DNA from: JACCWP01 sp963785115
GTDB lineage: Bacteria; Actinomycetota; Actinomycetes; Propionibacteriales; Nocardioidaceae
NCBI GenBank assembly: GCA_963785115.1
Contig: CAWATY010000006.1
Span: 1 to 64,000 of the forward strand
Length of the DNA stretch: 64,000 nt
Direction: 5' to 3'
The notes beneath the pieces are model-generated. The model worked only from the letters and a program-made list of their open reading frames with translations, was not told where the DNA came from and searched no databases. The position numbers and the translations under genes are program-made. Positions 18,377 through 26,718 of this stretch are shown one piece after another; position 1 is the first letter of the stretch, and the number at the start of each line of letters is the position of its first letter.

Positions 18377-19828
18377 ATGCCCGAGCAGTCGACGCCCGCG
18401 ACGACCTCCACCGGCCCTGACGGCCGCCGCGACAGCGCGATCGCGTACGCCACCGAGCAGTCCCCGCGGCACCGAGCCGTCGTCAACGGGCTGGCCCTCG
18501 TCGGCCTGGTGACCTGCGCGGCGGCCGGCTTCGGCGCCGGCTCGCCCACGCTGTGGGGACTCGCGCCCATCGTGATGTACGCCGTGCTCTGCCTGGCCGG
18601 GATGGACCTCGTGGTCGCGACCGTGGTCAGCCTGCTCGGCGGGGTGCTCATCGCCCAGCAGTCGCCAGTCGAGGTGGGAGAGCTGCTCGGTGAGTCGCTG
18701 GCCAGCGAGGTCACCGCGATCGGGCTGATCATCATGCTCGGCGCCGGCGTCGGCGAGGTCCTGCGGGTGACCGGCGTCGCCGAGACCGTCGTCCGCTCGG
18801 TGCTTCGGCTGGCGGGTGAGGGCAGCAACCGGGCCGTGCAGCTCGGGGTGATGCTGTCCTGCCTGGTGCTCGTCGCCAGCCTGGGCACGCTGGCCGGTGC
18901 GCTGGCGATCGCGGCCCCGATCCTGATCCCGGTCGCCGCGCGGATGGGGTTCACCCGCTCGGCCACCGCCTCGATGATGTTCGTCGGCGGGTGCGCGGGA
19001 CTGGCGCTGGCGCCGTTCGCGGGGTCGAACGTCGCGATCATGACCGCCGCCGACGTCGACTACCTGACCTACCTGCGCTACGGCGCCGCACCGATCGCCG
19101 CCGTGTCGCTGGTCGCCGCCATGTTCATCGTGCCGTGGATCCAGCGCCGCACCGCCGCGACCGACGACTACTACACCGACGTCGAGGCGCCGCCGGAGGA
19201 GGACCGTCCGCACGCCAGCCGGGCAACCGCGGTGTTCCTCACGCTGCTGGTCGCGAGCGCCGTGTACGCCACGACCACCGAGGCCGGCGTGACGTTCCCG
19301 CTGCTGGCCCTGCCGCTGCTCGGGATCGTCACCGGTGTCGCCGCCCGACTGCCGTTGACCGAGGTCGCCTCGCACATGTACCGCGGCGCGGCCAGGTTGC
19401 TGAGCATCTTCATGCTGTTCTGGCTGCTGGCCGCGCTGTTCCTGGTGATCGACGCGCTCGCGCCGTTCGAGGTGCTGCTCGACCACTACGGCCCGCGGCT
19501 GGAGAACTCGTCGGGGCTGGTGTTCGTGCTCGCGATTGCGCTGCTGGGGTGGGTCGGCGTGCCCGGCGCCACCGCGGCGCAGGTGGTGCTGATCGACGAA
19601 GTGTTCGGCCCGGTCGCCGCGACGCTGGGGATCGGCTCCGGGGCGTGGGTCATCGTGCTGCTGTGGGCCTCGAAGGCCGACACGTACGGGCCGTTCCCGA
19701 ACGCCAACATGATCGGCGCCATGGGGTTGGCGCAGTCCACAAACCTGCGGGCCCTGCTCTACACCGGGTGGCTCGTCCTGATCCCGTCGTGCGCTCTGTA
19801 CACGGTGCTGCTGGTGTTCCTGACGTGA
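18377..19828 (+). CDS. Ion-transporter-superfamily permease (GntP/NhaC-like)
   Basis: Membrane carrier of 483 residues with about twelve hydrophobic segments, including VIMYAVLCLAGMDLVVATVV and the hairpin-type LGTLAGALAIAAPILIPVAA. The pattern fits the gluconate/Na+-H+ antiporter side of the ion transporter superfamily. Substrate cannot be read directly. The D-aminoacylase gene that overlaps its stop by four bases suggests uptake of an N-acylated amino acid or dipeptide-like compound. It starts 22 bp after the SH3 gene. Confidence 0.72.
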   Translation: MPEQSTPATTSTGPDGRRDSAIAYATEQSPRHRAVVNGLALVGLVTCAAAGFGAGSPTLWGLAPIVMYAVLCLAGMDLVVATVVSLLGGVLIAQQSPVEVGELLGESLASEVTAIGLIIMLGAGVGEVLRVTGVAETVVRSVLRLAGEGSNRAVQLGVMLSCLVLVASLGTLAGALAIAAPILIPVAARMGFTRSATASMMFVGGCAGLALAPFAGSNVAIMTAADVDYLTYLRYGAAPIAAVSLVAAMFIVPWIQRRTAATDDYYTDVEAPPEEDRPHASRATAVFLTLLVASAVYATTTEAGVTFPLLALPLLGIVTGVAARLPLTEVASHMYRGAARLLSIFMLFWLLAALFLVIDALAPFEVLLDHYGPRLENSSGLVFVLAIALLGWVGVPGATAAQVVLIDEVFGPVAATLGIGSGAWVIVLLWASKADTYGPFPNANMIGAMGLAQSTNLRALLYTGWLVLIPSCALYTVLLVFLT

Positions 19829-21393
19829 CTCGTACCGATCTGGTGATCACCGGCGGCACCATCATCGACGGCACCGGCGCGCCGGCCACAGCTGGCGACG
19901 TCGGCGTGACGGACGGCCGGATCAGCGCGGTGGCCGACCCCGGGACGCTTACCGGCCGCACCGTGCTGGACGCGACCGACGCGGTGGTTTCCCCGGGATT
20001 CGTCGACCTGCACTCGCACGCCGACTTCAGCATCACCGGCCACCCCGGCGCGGACACCGCGCTGGCGCAAGGCGTGACGACGCTGGTCACCGGCAACTGC
20101 GGGTTCTCGCCGTTCCCGCGCACCGACTCACCGCTGCTCGCGCGGGCGACGTCGTTCCTGGACTCGGAGCTGGACTGGAGCTGGCACGACGCCGGCGGCT
20201 ACGCGGAGGCCGTCGACGCCACCGAACCGGGCGTCAACATCGTGCTGCAGGTCGGCCACTCGGCGCTGCGGCTGGCCGTGCTGGGCACCGATGACCGCCA
20301 GCCGGATCACGACGAGGTCCGGGAGATGCAGCGGCTGCTCGCGCAAGCCGCCGAGCAGGGGGTGCACGGCTTCTCCACCGGTCTGGTGTACGCCCCCGGG
20401 TGCTACGCGGATCCGTCCGAGATCACCGCGCTGGCGGAGGTCGCCGCCGACCACGGACTGCTCTACTCCACCCACATGCGCAACGAGGGAGCTGCCCTCC
20501 TCGACGCCGTCCGGGAGGCGCTGTACACCTCCGCCGCGAGCGGCGTCCGGCTCGAGATCTCGCACCTCAAGTCCGCGGGCCGCGCCAATCACGGGCTCGT
20601 CGTGGACGCGCTCGCGCTGATCGCCGATGCGGCCGAGCACGGCACGGACGTGACCTGCGACGTCTACCCGTACACCGCCTCGTCAACCACGCTCACCACG
20701 CTGCTGCCCGAATGGGCGATGGACGGCGGTGTCGACCGGATGCTCGCCCGATTGTCCGAGCCGGACGCCCGCGCCCGGGTGCACGCCGAGCTGTCCGAGC
20801 TGCTCGCCGGCGCCGTCGACCCGGCCGGCGTGGTGGTGGCCGAGGTGCCGGAAACCGACGACGCGGTCGGGTGCTCGCTGGCCGACCTCGCCGGCGACGG
20901 CGGCGACCCGGCCGACGCGACGCTGCGGCTGCTCGTGGACAACGACGGGTCGGTCTCGATCGTCCACCACGGCATGGCCGAGGAGGACATGACCACGGTG
21001 CTGGCGCACCCGCTGAGCAGCGTGGCCAGCGACGGCTGGACGCTGCGGCCCAGCGGGCCCGGGCGTCCGCACCCACGCAGCTTCGGCACCTTCGCCCGGG
21101 TGCTGGGCAGGTACGTGCGCGAGAGCGGCACGCTCGACCTGCCCGAGGCGGTCCGTTCGATGACATCGCTGCCCGCCTCGAGGGCGGGGCTGCCCGACCG
21201 CGGCGTACTGCGGGAGGGAGCGGTCGCCGACATCGCCGTCTTCGACCCCGCGCGGATCACCGACCGGGCGACCTTCGACGACCCCTGGCAGCTGGCGACC
21301 GGTGTCCGGCACGTACTGGTGGCCGGCGGGCTCGCCGTCGAGGACAACGCCCTCACCGGAGGACGCCACGGGCGCGTCCTCCGGCGGGGGTGA
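19825..21393 (+). CDS. N-acyl-D-amino-acid deacylase (amidohydrolase family)
   Basis: Predicted to release D-amino acids from N-acyl-D-amino acids or similar compounds. 522 residues, normal for the family. Seen: metal-binding HSHADF, the loop GNCGFSPFP, GVHGFSTGLVYAPGCYA, HMRNEG, ISHLKSAG, and SDGWTLRPSGPGRPHPRSFG with the catalytic Asp. The ending GAVADIAVFDPARI is typical. GTG 19825 overlaps the permease stop (GTGA), so the two form one unit, probably import plus hydrolysis. Confidence 0.9.
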   Translation: MTRTDLVITGGTIIDGTGAPATAGDVGVTDGRISAVADPGTLTGRTVLDATDAVVSPGFVDLHSHADFSITGHPGADTALAQGVTTLVTGNCGFSPFPRTDSPLLARATSFLDSELDWSWHDAGGYAEAVDATEPGVNIVLQVGHSALRLAVLGTDDRQPDHDEVREMQRLLAQAAEQGVHGFSTGLVYAPGCYADPSEITALAEVAADHGLLYSTHMRNEGAALLDAVREALYTSAASGVRLEISHLKSAGRANHGLVVDALALIADAAEHGTDVTCDVYPYTASSTTLTTLLPEWAMDGGVDRMLARLSEPDARARVHAELSELLAGAVDPAGVVVAEVPETDDAVGCSLADLAGDGGDPADATLRLLVDNDGSVSIVHHGMAEEDMTTVLAHPLSSVASDGWTLRPSGPGRPHPRSFGTFARVLGRYVRESGTLDLPEAVRSMTSLPASRAGLPDRGVLREGAVADIAVFDPARITDRATFDDPWQLATGVRHVLVAGGLAVEDNALTGGRHGRVLRRG

Positions 21394-21402
21394 GTCGGCG
21401 GG

Positions 21403-21801
21403 TCAGAAGTTCAGGTGGCCCCGGCAGGTCTGCCCCGAGCCCGCGTTGTGCGCACGGAAGCCGATGCTGTCGGTGCCGGGCGAGTTGGCGATGCGACGCT
21501 CGACGCTGAACGAGCCGCTGCGGCCGCGAGTGGTGGCGGTGCCGCGGGCGGCGGTGTTGCCGTTGTGCATGATCCGCCACGTCCACTGCTGGCCGCTGGT
21601 GTTGCTGTCGACCTCACCCTCGACCTCGAGGCCGCCGTCGTCGGTCTTGGTCTTGAGCTTCCAGTCGGCGCTGCCGGAGCAGTTGCCGTTGCGGATCACC
21701 TCGTCGTCGCCGGCGAAGGCCGGGGTCGCGCTCACGACGCCGAGCGCGAGGAACAGGGCGCCGGCCGAGCCGGCGATACGAACGGTGCGGGAGCGGTTCA
21801 C
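21403..21801 (-). CDS. Small secreted protein, unknown function
   Basis: 132 residues, signal peptide ending near TPAFAGDDE, mature part about 100 residues with two cysteines (NGNCSGSADW and GQTCRGHLNF) that could form a disulfide. Alternating polar segments such as SADWKLKTKTDDGGLEVEGE suggest a beta-sandwich. Similar secreted proteins occur in many actinobacteria, but I know no function. GTG 21801 has GGAGGACC upstream. It converges with the deacylase gene. Confidence 0.7.
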   Translation of the reverse strand: MNRSRTVRIAGSAGALFLALGVVSATPAFAGDDEVIRNGNCSGSADWKLKTKTDDGGLEVEGEVDSNTSGQQWTWRIMHNGNTAARGTATTRGRSGSFSVERRIANSPGTDSIGFRAHNAGSGQTCRGHLNF

Positions 21802-21920
21802 GGTGGTCCTCCGTTGTCTGGGCAGGAATGCGCCGGGACATCCGACCCGGCACTCACCACTGTGTGGCCGCGCAAGGGCAGCCCGCCATTGTCTGGTGGT
21901 CCTACGACGCAACCGCTGCT

Positions 21921-22012
21921 GAGTTTTCGCAGCCTGGGTTGCGAAAGTGCCGCTTCCCCAGCGCTGTAGCGCTGGGTCAGCACCGTTGTCGCTGGCTGGG
22001 CTGCGAAAACTC
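21921..22012. repeat. Nested inverted repeat upstream of tRNA-Lys
   Basis: Outer 14-bp arms GAGTTTTCGCAGCC (21921-21934) and GGCTGCGAAAACTC (21999-22012) enclose a tight palindrome CCCAGCGCT-GT-AGCGCTGGG (21957-21976). The outer arms resemble the TTTCGCAAGCC arms of the 85-bp intergenic elements further right but are not identical. It could be a mobile palindrome or a structured transcript end. Confidence 0.6.
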
Positions 22013-22088
22013 GGGCCGGGAGGCCGTAGGCTGCGGGGTCGATCCCTGGGTGCCGCAGCCCTCGTACGCGAAGGCGGCTGCCCGGCCC

Positions 22089-22164
22089 GGGCCTCTAGCT
22101 CAACTGGCAGAGCAGCGGGCTTTTAACCCGCGGGTTGTGGGTTCGAGTCCCACGGGGCCCACCA
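22089..22164 (+). tRNA. tRNA-Lys (anticodon TTT), CCA encoded
   Basis: Acceptor GGGCCTC pairs with GGGGCCC (one G-T pair). The anticodon stem-loop is GCGGG-CTTTTAA-CCCGC, and the T arm is GTGGG-TTCGAGT-CCCAC. Discriminator A at 22161 is followed by encoded CCA at 22162-22164. An endolysin-like gene lies 56 bp downstream on the other strand. Confidence 0.95.
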
Positions 22165-22219
22165 CGTGACGCGGCAGGTGGCGCATCACCCACGATCTGG
22201 CCACGGTGCAGCCCACCCG

Positions 22220-23059
22220 TCAAATGATCGGCTCGGCCTTCTTCTGCTTGTCGAGCTGCTTCGAGACGACCTCGCGGACGTCCTTGCGGGTCGCGGCGTC
22301 GGGCAGGGCGTCGATCACCGCGAGCAGCTCCTCGCGGGCCGTGCGGTCCCGCTCGGCAAGGTTTTCCCGGAAGGCCTTCAACGCCTCCCGGGTCTGCAAC
22401 GCCGCGCGCAGCGCGTCGCCCAGCGTCTTGCCGTCGGTACCGGGGATCTTGTCTTCGAAGCCGGGCATGTCGTCTCCGTTCACGAGCTGCTGCGCGCGGG
22501 GGATGATCCGCTCGACGATGCCGCGGATCTTCTTGTCGCCGGGACAGACCTTGCCGCCGCTGGTTGACCAGTGCTCCCCGCCAGCGGCCCGGCCCGCCAG
22601 CAGTCCGGTCGGGAAGTTGCCGTCGATCCCCATCCGGTGCCAGCCGATGCCGGCCTCTCCCGGGGCAGACGAGCCGAGCCGTTCCACCGGAATGCCGTGC
22701 TCCTGGTGGCACCAGACGGCCAGCTCGGCGAGCCACTCCTCCTGCTCCGGCGTCCAGTCCGGCACCTCGCCTCCCGGCCAGTCCGGGTGGCCGTCCCACG
22801 ACTCCACTGCGATGCAGTCGTGGTTGCCCTCCAGGCAGGCCGACGCGCGGAAGTCGGTGTCGATGTATTGCTCGGCCTTGCCGGCAGCGTTCACGAAGAA
22901 GTGCGGGGTGGCTCGCCCGGACACGTTGAAGTAGGCGTGCATCGTCGGGTCGCCCCACTGCGCCGTGTGCAGGACGAGCCGGCGCGGCGTCATCGGCTGG
23001 CGCAGCTCACCCGACTGGTACCGGGTGACCGGCTTCCACGACGCACCGGGGAACTTCAC
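22220..23059 (-). CDS. N-acetylmuramoyl-L-alanine amidase, phage-endolysin-like
   Basis: Predicted to cut the muramoyl-L-alanine bond of peptidoglycan. 279 residues, no signal peptide. Residues about 25-190 form an amidase_2/PGRP-type domain with zinc-ligand candidates LVLHTAQWG, GIGWHRMG and VCPGDKKI (His, His, Cys, as in T7 lysozyme). The last 80 residues are charged and helical (AREELLAVIDALPDAATRKD). Lack of a signal peptide and position beside tRNA-Lys suggest a prophage remnant, although no other phage gene remains. GTG start. Confidence 0.8.
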   Translation of the reverse strand: MKFPGASWKPVTRYQSGELRQPMTPRRLVLHTAQWGDPTMHAYFNVSGRATPHFFVNAAGKAEQYIDTDFRASACLEGNHDCIAVESWDGHPDWPGGEVPDWTPEQEEWLAELAVWCHQEHGIPVERLGSSAPGEAGIGWHRMGIDGNFPTGLLAGRAAGGEHWSTSGGKVCPGDKKIRGIVERIIPRAQQLVNGDDMPGFEDKIPGTDGKTLGDALRAALQTREALKAFRENLAERDRTAREELLAVIDALPDAATRKDVREVVSKQLDKQKKAEPII

Positions 23060-23067
23060 GACTCAGC

Positions 23068-23781
23068 TCACGGGGTGGCGGTGCCGTGGAGCCGCAGCGC
23101 GACCTGGCGAAACTTCCGGTCCGCCATCCGCAGCAGGAAGGGGCGCAGCAGCCGAGGCAGGTCGGGAGCAACCTTCCGGGCGAACACCTCGGGGGGCGCG
23201 GAGTAGCGCATCGACCCGAGCGCCAACAGCTGCTTGTCCTTGGGGATCCACTCCATGCCGCGCTCGGCCATCTCCTCCCACTCCTCGGCGCTGACGTGCC
23301 GGGCCGCGATCGGAAGGATCTGCTGCTCCTCGGCGGCCAGGTGCTCGTCGAGGGCGGCGTACGCCTCCTCCATGGTGCCGGCCAGCGCCTCCCGATTGGC
23401 CTCCGACGGGTCGCCCTGCCAGGTGTCCAGCTGGCGCTGGGCGCGGACCAGCACCTCGTGGATGTGCTCGTGCTGGTCCTCCATCAGGTCGACGATCGGC
23501 TCGACCTCCTTGGGCGCGCGCTCGTGCAGCCGCGGCCACAGCAGCGCGTCCTCGTTCTGGTGGTGGTGGGTCAGCGCCTCGACAACGAAGGTCAGCATGT
23601 CGGCCGCGTACGCCGCCTGCTCGGTGTCGCCCGGCGGCACCCGTCGCACCGCTTTGGCGGCCAGCCGGAACTCACGCCGGAACACGGTGTGCGGCAGGAA
23701 CATGTCGCTGGTGTCCGTCAGCTCGCCACCCGGGTTGCGCGGGTTGCGTGCGTCGCTGTCGGGCGTGTGCAGGTCGGTCAT
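23068..23781 (-). CDS. Hemerythrin HHE-domain protein
   Basis: Cytoplasmic protein of 237 residues with a four-helix hemerythrin-like domain that should bind a di-iron centre. Ligand candidates in order are LPHTVFRREF, ALTHHHQNEDALLWPRL, EDQHEHIHEVL and LDEHLAAEEQQILP. The C-terminal 70 residues (APPEVFARKVAPDLPRLLRP) are an extra helical segment. ATG 23781 has GGAG upstream. It follows the AlkB-like gene on the same strand at 113 bp, so an operon is uncertain. Confidence 0.85.
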   Translation of the reverse strand: MTDLHTPDSDARNPRNPGGELTDTSDMFLPHTVFRREFRLAAKAVRRVPPGDTEQAAYAADMLTFVVEALTHHHQNEDALLWPRLHERAPKEVEPIVDLMEDQHEHIHEVLVRAQRQLDTWQGDPSEANREALAGTMEEAYAALDEHLAAEEQQILPIAARHVSAEEWEEMAERGMEWIPKDKQLLALGSMRYSAPPEVFARKVAPDLPRLLRPFLLRMADRKFRQVALRLHGTATP

Positions 23782-23894
23782 GCCGTGCTCCGTGGCCAGC
23801 CGCGCGGGCGACCCCGGCACGGCATCTCTCCGCCGGTCACGCTAACAGCGCGGGACGTTCGCGGCGGCCGTTTCCGAGGTCTCCGGAATCGGCC

Positions 23895-24524
23895 TCAGCG
23901 CACCCCGCGCGGCCGGAACTGGACGCTGATCCGCGGCCCGACCGGTCGCGCGGTCTTGGGCACCGCGTGGTCCCAGGTGCGCTGGCACGACCCACCCATC
24001 ACCAGCAGGTCTCCCGGCCCGAGGGCGATGCGGCGTGACGTCCCTCCACCGCGCGGCCGCAGCGCCAGCTGACGCGGGGCTCCGAGCGACACGATCGCCA
24101 CCAGGGTGTCCTGGTGGCGGCTGCGCCCGATCCGGTCGCCGTGCCAGGCGACGCTGTCGCGTCCGTCGCGGTAGTAGCACAGCCCCGCGGTGCGGAACGG
24201 CTCCCCGAGCTCGGCGGCGTAGTGCGCACTCAGGGCGTCGCGGGCCTGGTCGAGGGCGGGGTCGGGCAGGTCGTCGTCCTCGCCGTAGAAGGACAGCAGC
24301 CGGGGCACGTCGACCTCCCGGTCGTACATGACCCGCCGCTCGCCGTGCCAGGGGACGGTGTCGGCGAGCCGCTCGAACAGGGCGTCGGCCCCGGCGACCC
24401 ACGAGCGGCACACGTCGATCCAGGCGCCGTTGGTCAGCATGGTGCGCTCGGTGCGACAGCTCAGTGGCCGCAGCGTCGTCTCGTCGGCGGCGTCCAGCAG
24501 GGACGGCTGGAGGGTGGGACCCAT
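23895..24524 (-). CDS. AlkB-like 2-oxoglutarate/Fe(II) dioxygenase
   Basis: Predicted DNA/RNA alkylation-damage demethylase. 209 residues, AlkB length. Seen: LCYYRDGRDSVAWHGDRIGR with the His-x-Asp iron ligands, TWDHAVPK with the distal His, and RISVQFR with the 2-oxoglutarate Arg. LAIVSLGAPRQ-type strand core is intact. A LexA/SOS box lies 22 bp before ATG 24524, which places it in the DNA-damage response and supports the repair role. Confidence 0.9.
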   Translation of the reverse strand: MGPTLQPSLLDAADETTLRPLSCRTERTMLTNGAWIDVCRSWVAGADALFERLADTVPWHGERRVMYDREVDVPRLLSFYGEDDDLPDPALDQARDALSAHYAAELGEPFRTAGLCYYRDGRDSVAWHGDRIGRSRHQDTLVAIVSLGAPRQLALRPRGGGTSRRIALGPGDLLVMGGSCQRTWDHAVPKTARPVGPRISVQFRPRGVR

Positions 24525-24545
24525 GACGCCATCGTACGCCATCGA

Positions 24546-24561
24546 TCGAACAGGTGTTCGA
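24546..24561 (-). promoter_or_regulatory. LexA (SOS) box before the AlkB-like gene
   Basis: TCGAACAGGTGTTCGA matches the actinobacterial/Gram-positive SOS box CGAAC(A/G)NN(T/C)GTTCG without a mismatch and is extended by one further A-T pair each side. It ends 22 bp from the alkB-like start on the minus strand and 42 bp before the plus-strand gene at 24603, so it could affect both. Confidence 0.85.
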
Positions 24562-24602
24562 TCGCGCGTCGGTGGCTGCGTCGCCGGCGCGGGAGGGCCA
24601 CC

Positions 24603-25056
24603 ATGGACCCCGTGCTGCTGCTCGCGAGCGGTGACGACGGTGGGGGCCAGGTCACGCTGATCAAGACGCTGCTGGCCTGTGTGCTGGTGGTGCTCGCCTG
24701 CTACCAGGTGCTGCTGATGACGGTGACGTACGGGCTGGTGCGGGTGCGGTTCCTCGGCCCCGCACCGGCCGCCAGTGCACACCGCGCCATCGGCGACGCC
24801 GCCGTGCTGGTGGCCCTGACCGTGTCGTACCTGTGCGTGACCAACTACGACGTCGGCGACGCGTGGGAGGCGGGCGGTGGCTCGCGGCTGCACGTCTTCG
24901 CGGGCATCTCGCTGCTGAGCGTGCTCGCGGTCAAGATCGTCGCGGTACGCGCGGGCGGCCCGCTGGGCCGGCTGCTGCCGTACCTCGGCGTCACCGTGCT
25001 CGTGTTTGTTCTGCCTGCTGTGGTGGACCATGGCCATCACCTACTTCAAGGGGTGA
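24603..25056 (+). CDS. Small polytopic membrane protein, apparently frameshifted near its end
   Basis: ATG 24603 has GGGAGG upstream. About 135 residues with four hydrophobic segments (TLLACVLVVLACYQVLLMTV, AAVLVALTVSYLCV, LHVFAGISLLSVLAVKIVAV, and a final one), reminiscent of DUF6529-type heme-b-like membrane proteins; function unknown. In the literal frame it runs to 25307 through the next gene with a proline/arginine-rich tail. Removing one T near 25008 instead gives the hydrophobic ending LLWWTMAITYFKG with a stop at 25054-25056, one base before the next ATG. I therefore infer a single-base insertion or read error. Confidence 0.65.
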
Positions 25057-25057
25057 C

Positions 25058-25225
25058 ATGTCCGACGACGATTTCCGACCGCCGGCCCAGGGGCGTCAGC
25101 TGCTCGGCTCGCTGCTGGTCGCCGCCGTCCTCGTGCTCGGCACGATGGGCGTCGCCTCCGCCAAGGTGGAGACTCCCGCGGCCTCGTGCAGTGACGACGG
25201 CTCCGGCCACAGCCACGGCGACTGA
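25058..25225 (+). CDS. Small single-span membrane or secreted protein, 55 residues
   Basis: Unknown function. A polar N-terminus (MSDDDFRPPAQGRQ) precedes one hydrophobic stretch LLGSLLVAAVLVLGTMGVAS and a short tail ending CSDDGSGHSHGD, with metal-binding-looking Cys/His/Asp residues. AAGGGG before the ATG is the ribosome site. It begins one base after the frame-corrected stop of the preceding membrane gene, suggesting a two-gene unit. A palindrome follows directly. Confidence 0.55.
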   Translation: MSDDDFRPPAQGRQLLGSLLVAAVLVLGTMGVASAKVETPAASCSDDGSGHSHGD

Positions 25226-25236
25226 CCCACTCCCAG

Positions 25237-25298
25237 CTCGCTCATCCGACCGTTGTGCCCTCGGCACAAAGGCCGGATCAGCGCCGAAGGGAAGCGAG
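25237..25298. repeat. Palindromic element, GATCCGACCGTTGTGCC family (imperfect copy)
   Basis: Arms TCATCCGACCGTTGTGCC (25242-25259) and GGCACAAAGGCCGGATCA (25263-25280) form a long stem with few mismatches, and outer CTCGCT/AGCGAG arms extend it. The core is shared with the palindrome at 32308-32382. It sits exactly where the ester-cyclase-like remnant has lost its 5' part. Confidence 0.7.
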
Positions 25299-25317
25299 TC
25301 GTCCTAGCCTGCCGCTA

Positions 25318-25559
25318 GGAGTCGAGGGTCCACGACATCGTCCGCTCCTTCGAGGTCGGCGACACGATCATCGTCGAGTCGATCTTCTCCGGGCGGCACA
25401 CCGGCCCGATGGTCACGCCCGATGGGACCATCCCGCCGAGTGGCAACCAGGTCACCTTCGCCTACGCGGACTTCCTCCAGGCACGCGACGGCAGGTTCGT
25501 CTCACACCGCATCTACTGGGACAACCTGACCCTCATGGCAGCTCGGTGTGACGCCCTGA
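25318..25559 (+). pseudogene. 5'-truncated SnoaL-like ester cyclase remnant
   Basis: The frame reads VHDIVRSFEVGDTIIVESIF and continues HTGPMVTPDGTIPPSGNQV, FAYADFLQARDGRFVSHRIY and WDNLTLMA, the C-terminal half of a SnoaL/NTF2-like polyketide cyclase family protein. No start or N-terminal half is present; a stop and the palindrome precede it. At the 3' end one base seems missing: with it restored the reading would end MAQLGVTP and stop at 25559, the usual family ending. Confidence 0.7.
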
Positions 25560-25597
25560 GAACGTGCACGTCCGCGACGATGGACCCCTTCCGCGCG

Positions 25598-26269
25598 CTA
25601 GGCGTCGCGGACGAGGATCTGGTCCACCACATCGGCGATGTCGGCACCACGACATCAGGTTGCGGGCCGAGCGGGCTGAGCACCATCCCCGGCCGGGCGA
25701 CGAAAGCGGCAGCACACCCGGCGGCGAGCGCGCCGGCCACGTCCCACGCATGTGCTGCCACGAGGCGCACCTCGCCGACCTCGACCCCCGTGGCGCTCGC
25801 CACCGCTCGATACGGTTCCGGCCCGGGCTTGAGCTGCCGGACGCTGTCGGCGGACAGGACGACATCGAAGTGATCGCGGAGCCCGGCGGTGGACAGCTGC
25901 GCCTCCGCCACCGCCTGCACCGAGTTGGTGAGCGCGGCGACGGTGAGTCGGCTGCCGCGCAACGTGTCCAGCGCTGCCTTGACCTCCGGCGTGCGGCGGC
26001 AACGCACGCATCCGGTCGACCATCGCGGCCACTTCCGCATCGGTCACCTCGCGACCGACTCGCTCGGCGAGCATCAGCAGCGCCGCGTGCTGCGCGGTGC
26101 TGAAGTCGACGTACGACCCGGTGAGACCGCCGACGAAGGACAGCTGGAGCATCTGGGCGAACCACTGCTGCCGCAGACCGGGCGCACCCAGCAGCTCCTC
26201 GAACGGTCCGTCGAGGGCGCTCAGGTCGAGCAGCGTCTCGTTGACGTCGAAGGCAATGACGGTGGCCAC
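25598..26269 (-). CDS. Haloacid-dehalogenase-type hydrolase (type II), with two compensating frameshifts
   Basis: L-2-haloacid dehalogenase-like HAD protein. GTG 26269 has GGAGG upstream and gives FDVNETLLDLSAL, with the nucleophile Asp. Near 26003 one extra G shifts the frame (expected LPPHPEVKAALDTL). The next part carries VAALTNSVQAVAEAQLS, QLKPGPEPYRAVA and LVAAHAWDVAGALAAGC. Near 25660 one base is missing, after which DIADVVDQILVRDA and stop TAG (25598) follow. The net length of 672 bp is divisible by three, so the corrected protein has about 223 residues. The two opposite one-base errors look like base-calling faults. It follows the AHSA1 gene by 17 bp. Confidence 0.75.
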
Positions 26270-26286
26270 GGGGCCTCCTTCCCTCG

Positions 26287-26718
26287 TCAGTGACTGTCGA
26301 GCAGTTGCGCCAACTTGTCCATCGCCTGTCCCCATGCGGCCGACGCGCCGTCCGCGCCGGCGGACGGGAACGGGCCTTGGCGCAGCACCAGTCGGGTGCC
26401 GCCGTCCTGCTCCGACAGCTCGACGGTCATGGTGACCACGGAGCCGTCGGGCATGACGTCGGTGACGGCGAGCAGGTGAGGCTCGCGGACCTCGGTCACC
26501 GTCCCGCTGAGCGGCATCGTCCGATCGCCGATCACCATCGTGAGCGCCCACGGGCCACCGGGGCGGGCCTCGACCGAGACCGACTCAGGGTCGACCGTGA
26601 CCCCGGTCGGGCCGTACCACCGCGCCAGCTGGTCGGGATCGGTGAACGCTCGCCAGACCAGCTCGACGGGGGCGGCGAACCACCTGTCGATCTGGGCGTC
26701 GCGGGTGTCTTCGGTCAT
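26287..26718 (-). CDS. SRPBCC/AHSA1-domain protein
   Basis: 143 residues of the START-like AHSA1 (activator of Hsp90 ATPase-like) fold: RWFAAPVELVWRAFTDPDQL, ARWYGPTGVTVDPESV, and the late TRLVLRQGPFPSAG with the final helix WGQAMDKLAQLLD. Such proteins bind small hydrophobic ligands; the ligand here is unknown. Its ATG overlaps the ArsR stop (ATGA), a common ArsR-SRPBCC pairing. Confidence 0.88.
   Translation of the reverse strand: MTEDTRDAQIDRWFAAPVELVWRAFTDPDQLARWYGPTGVTVDPESVSVEARPGGPWALTMVIGDRTMPLSGTVTEVREPHLLAVTDVMPDGSVVTMTVELSEQDGGTRLVLRQGPFPSAGADGASAAWGQAMDKLAQLLDSH

Noticed and set aside
25058..25307. Long C-terminal extension of the 24603 gene to 25307
   Set aside because: The tail is proline/arginine-rich and overlaps a well-supported small gene; a one-base correction gives a natural membrane-helix ending.
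22089..26300. Intact prophage or genomic island next to tRNA-Lys
   Set aside because: Apart from one amidase there is no integrase, structural or lysis gene, and no att repeat was seen.
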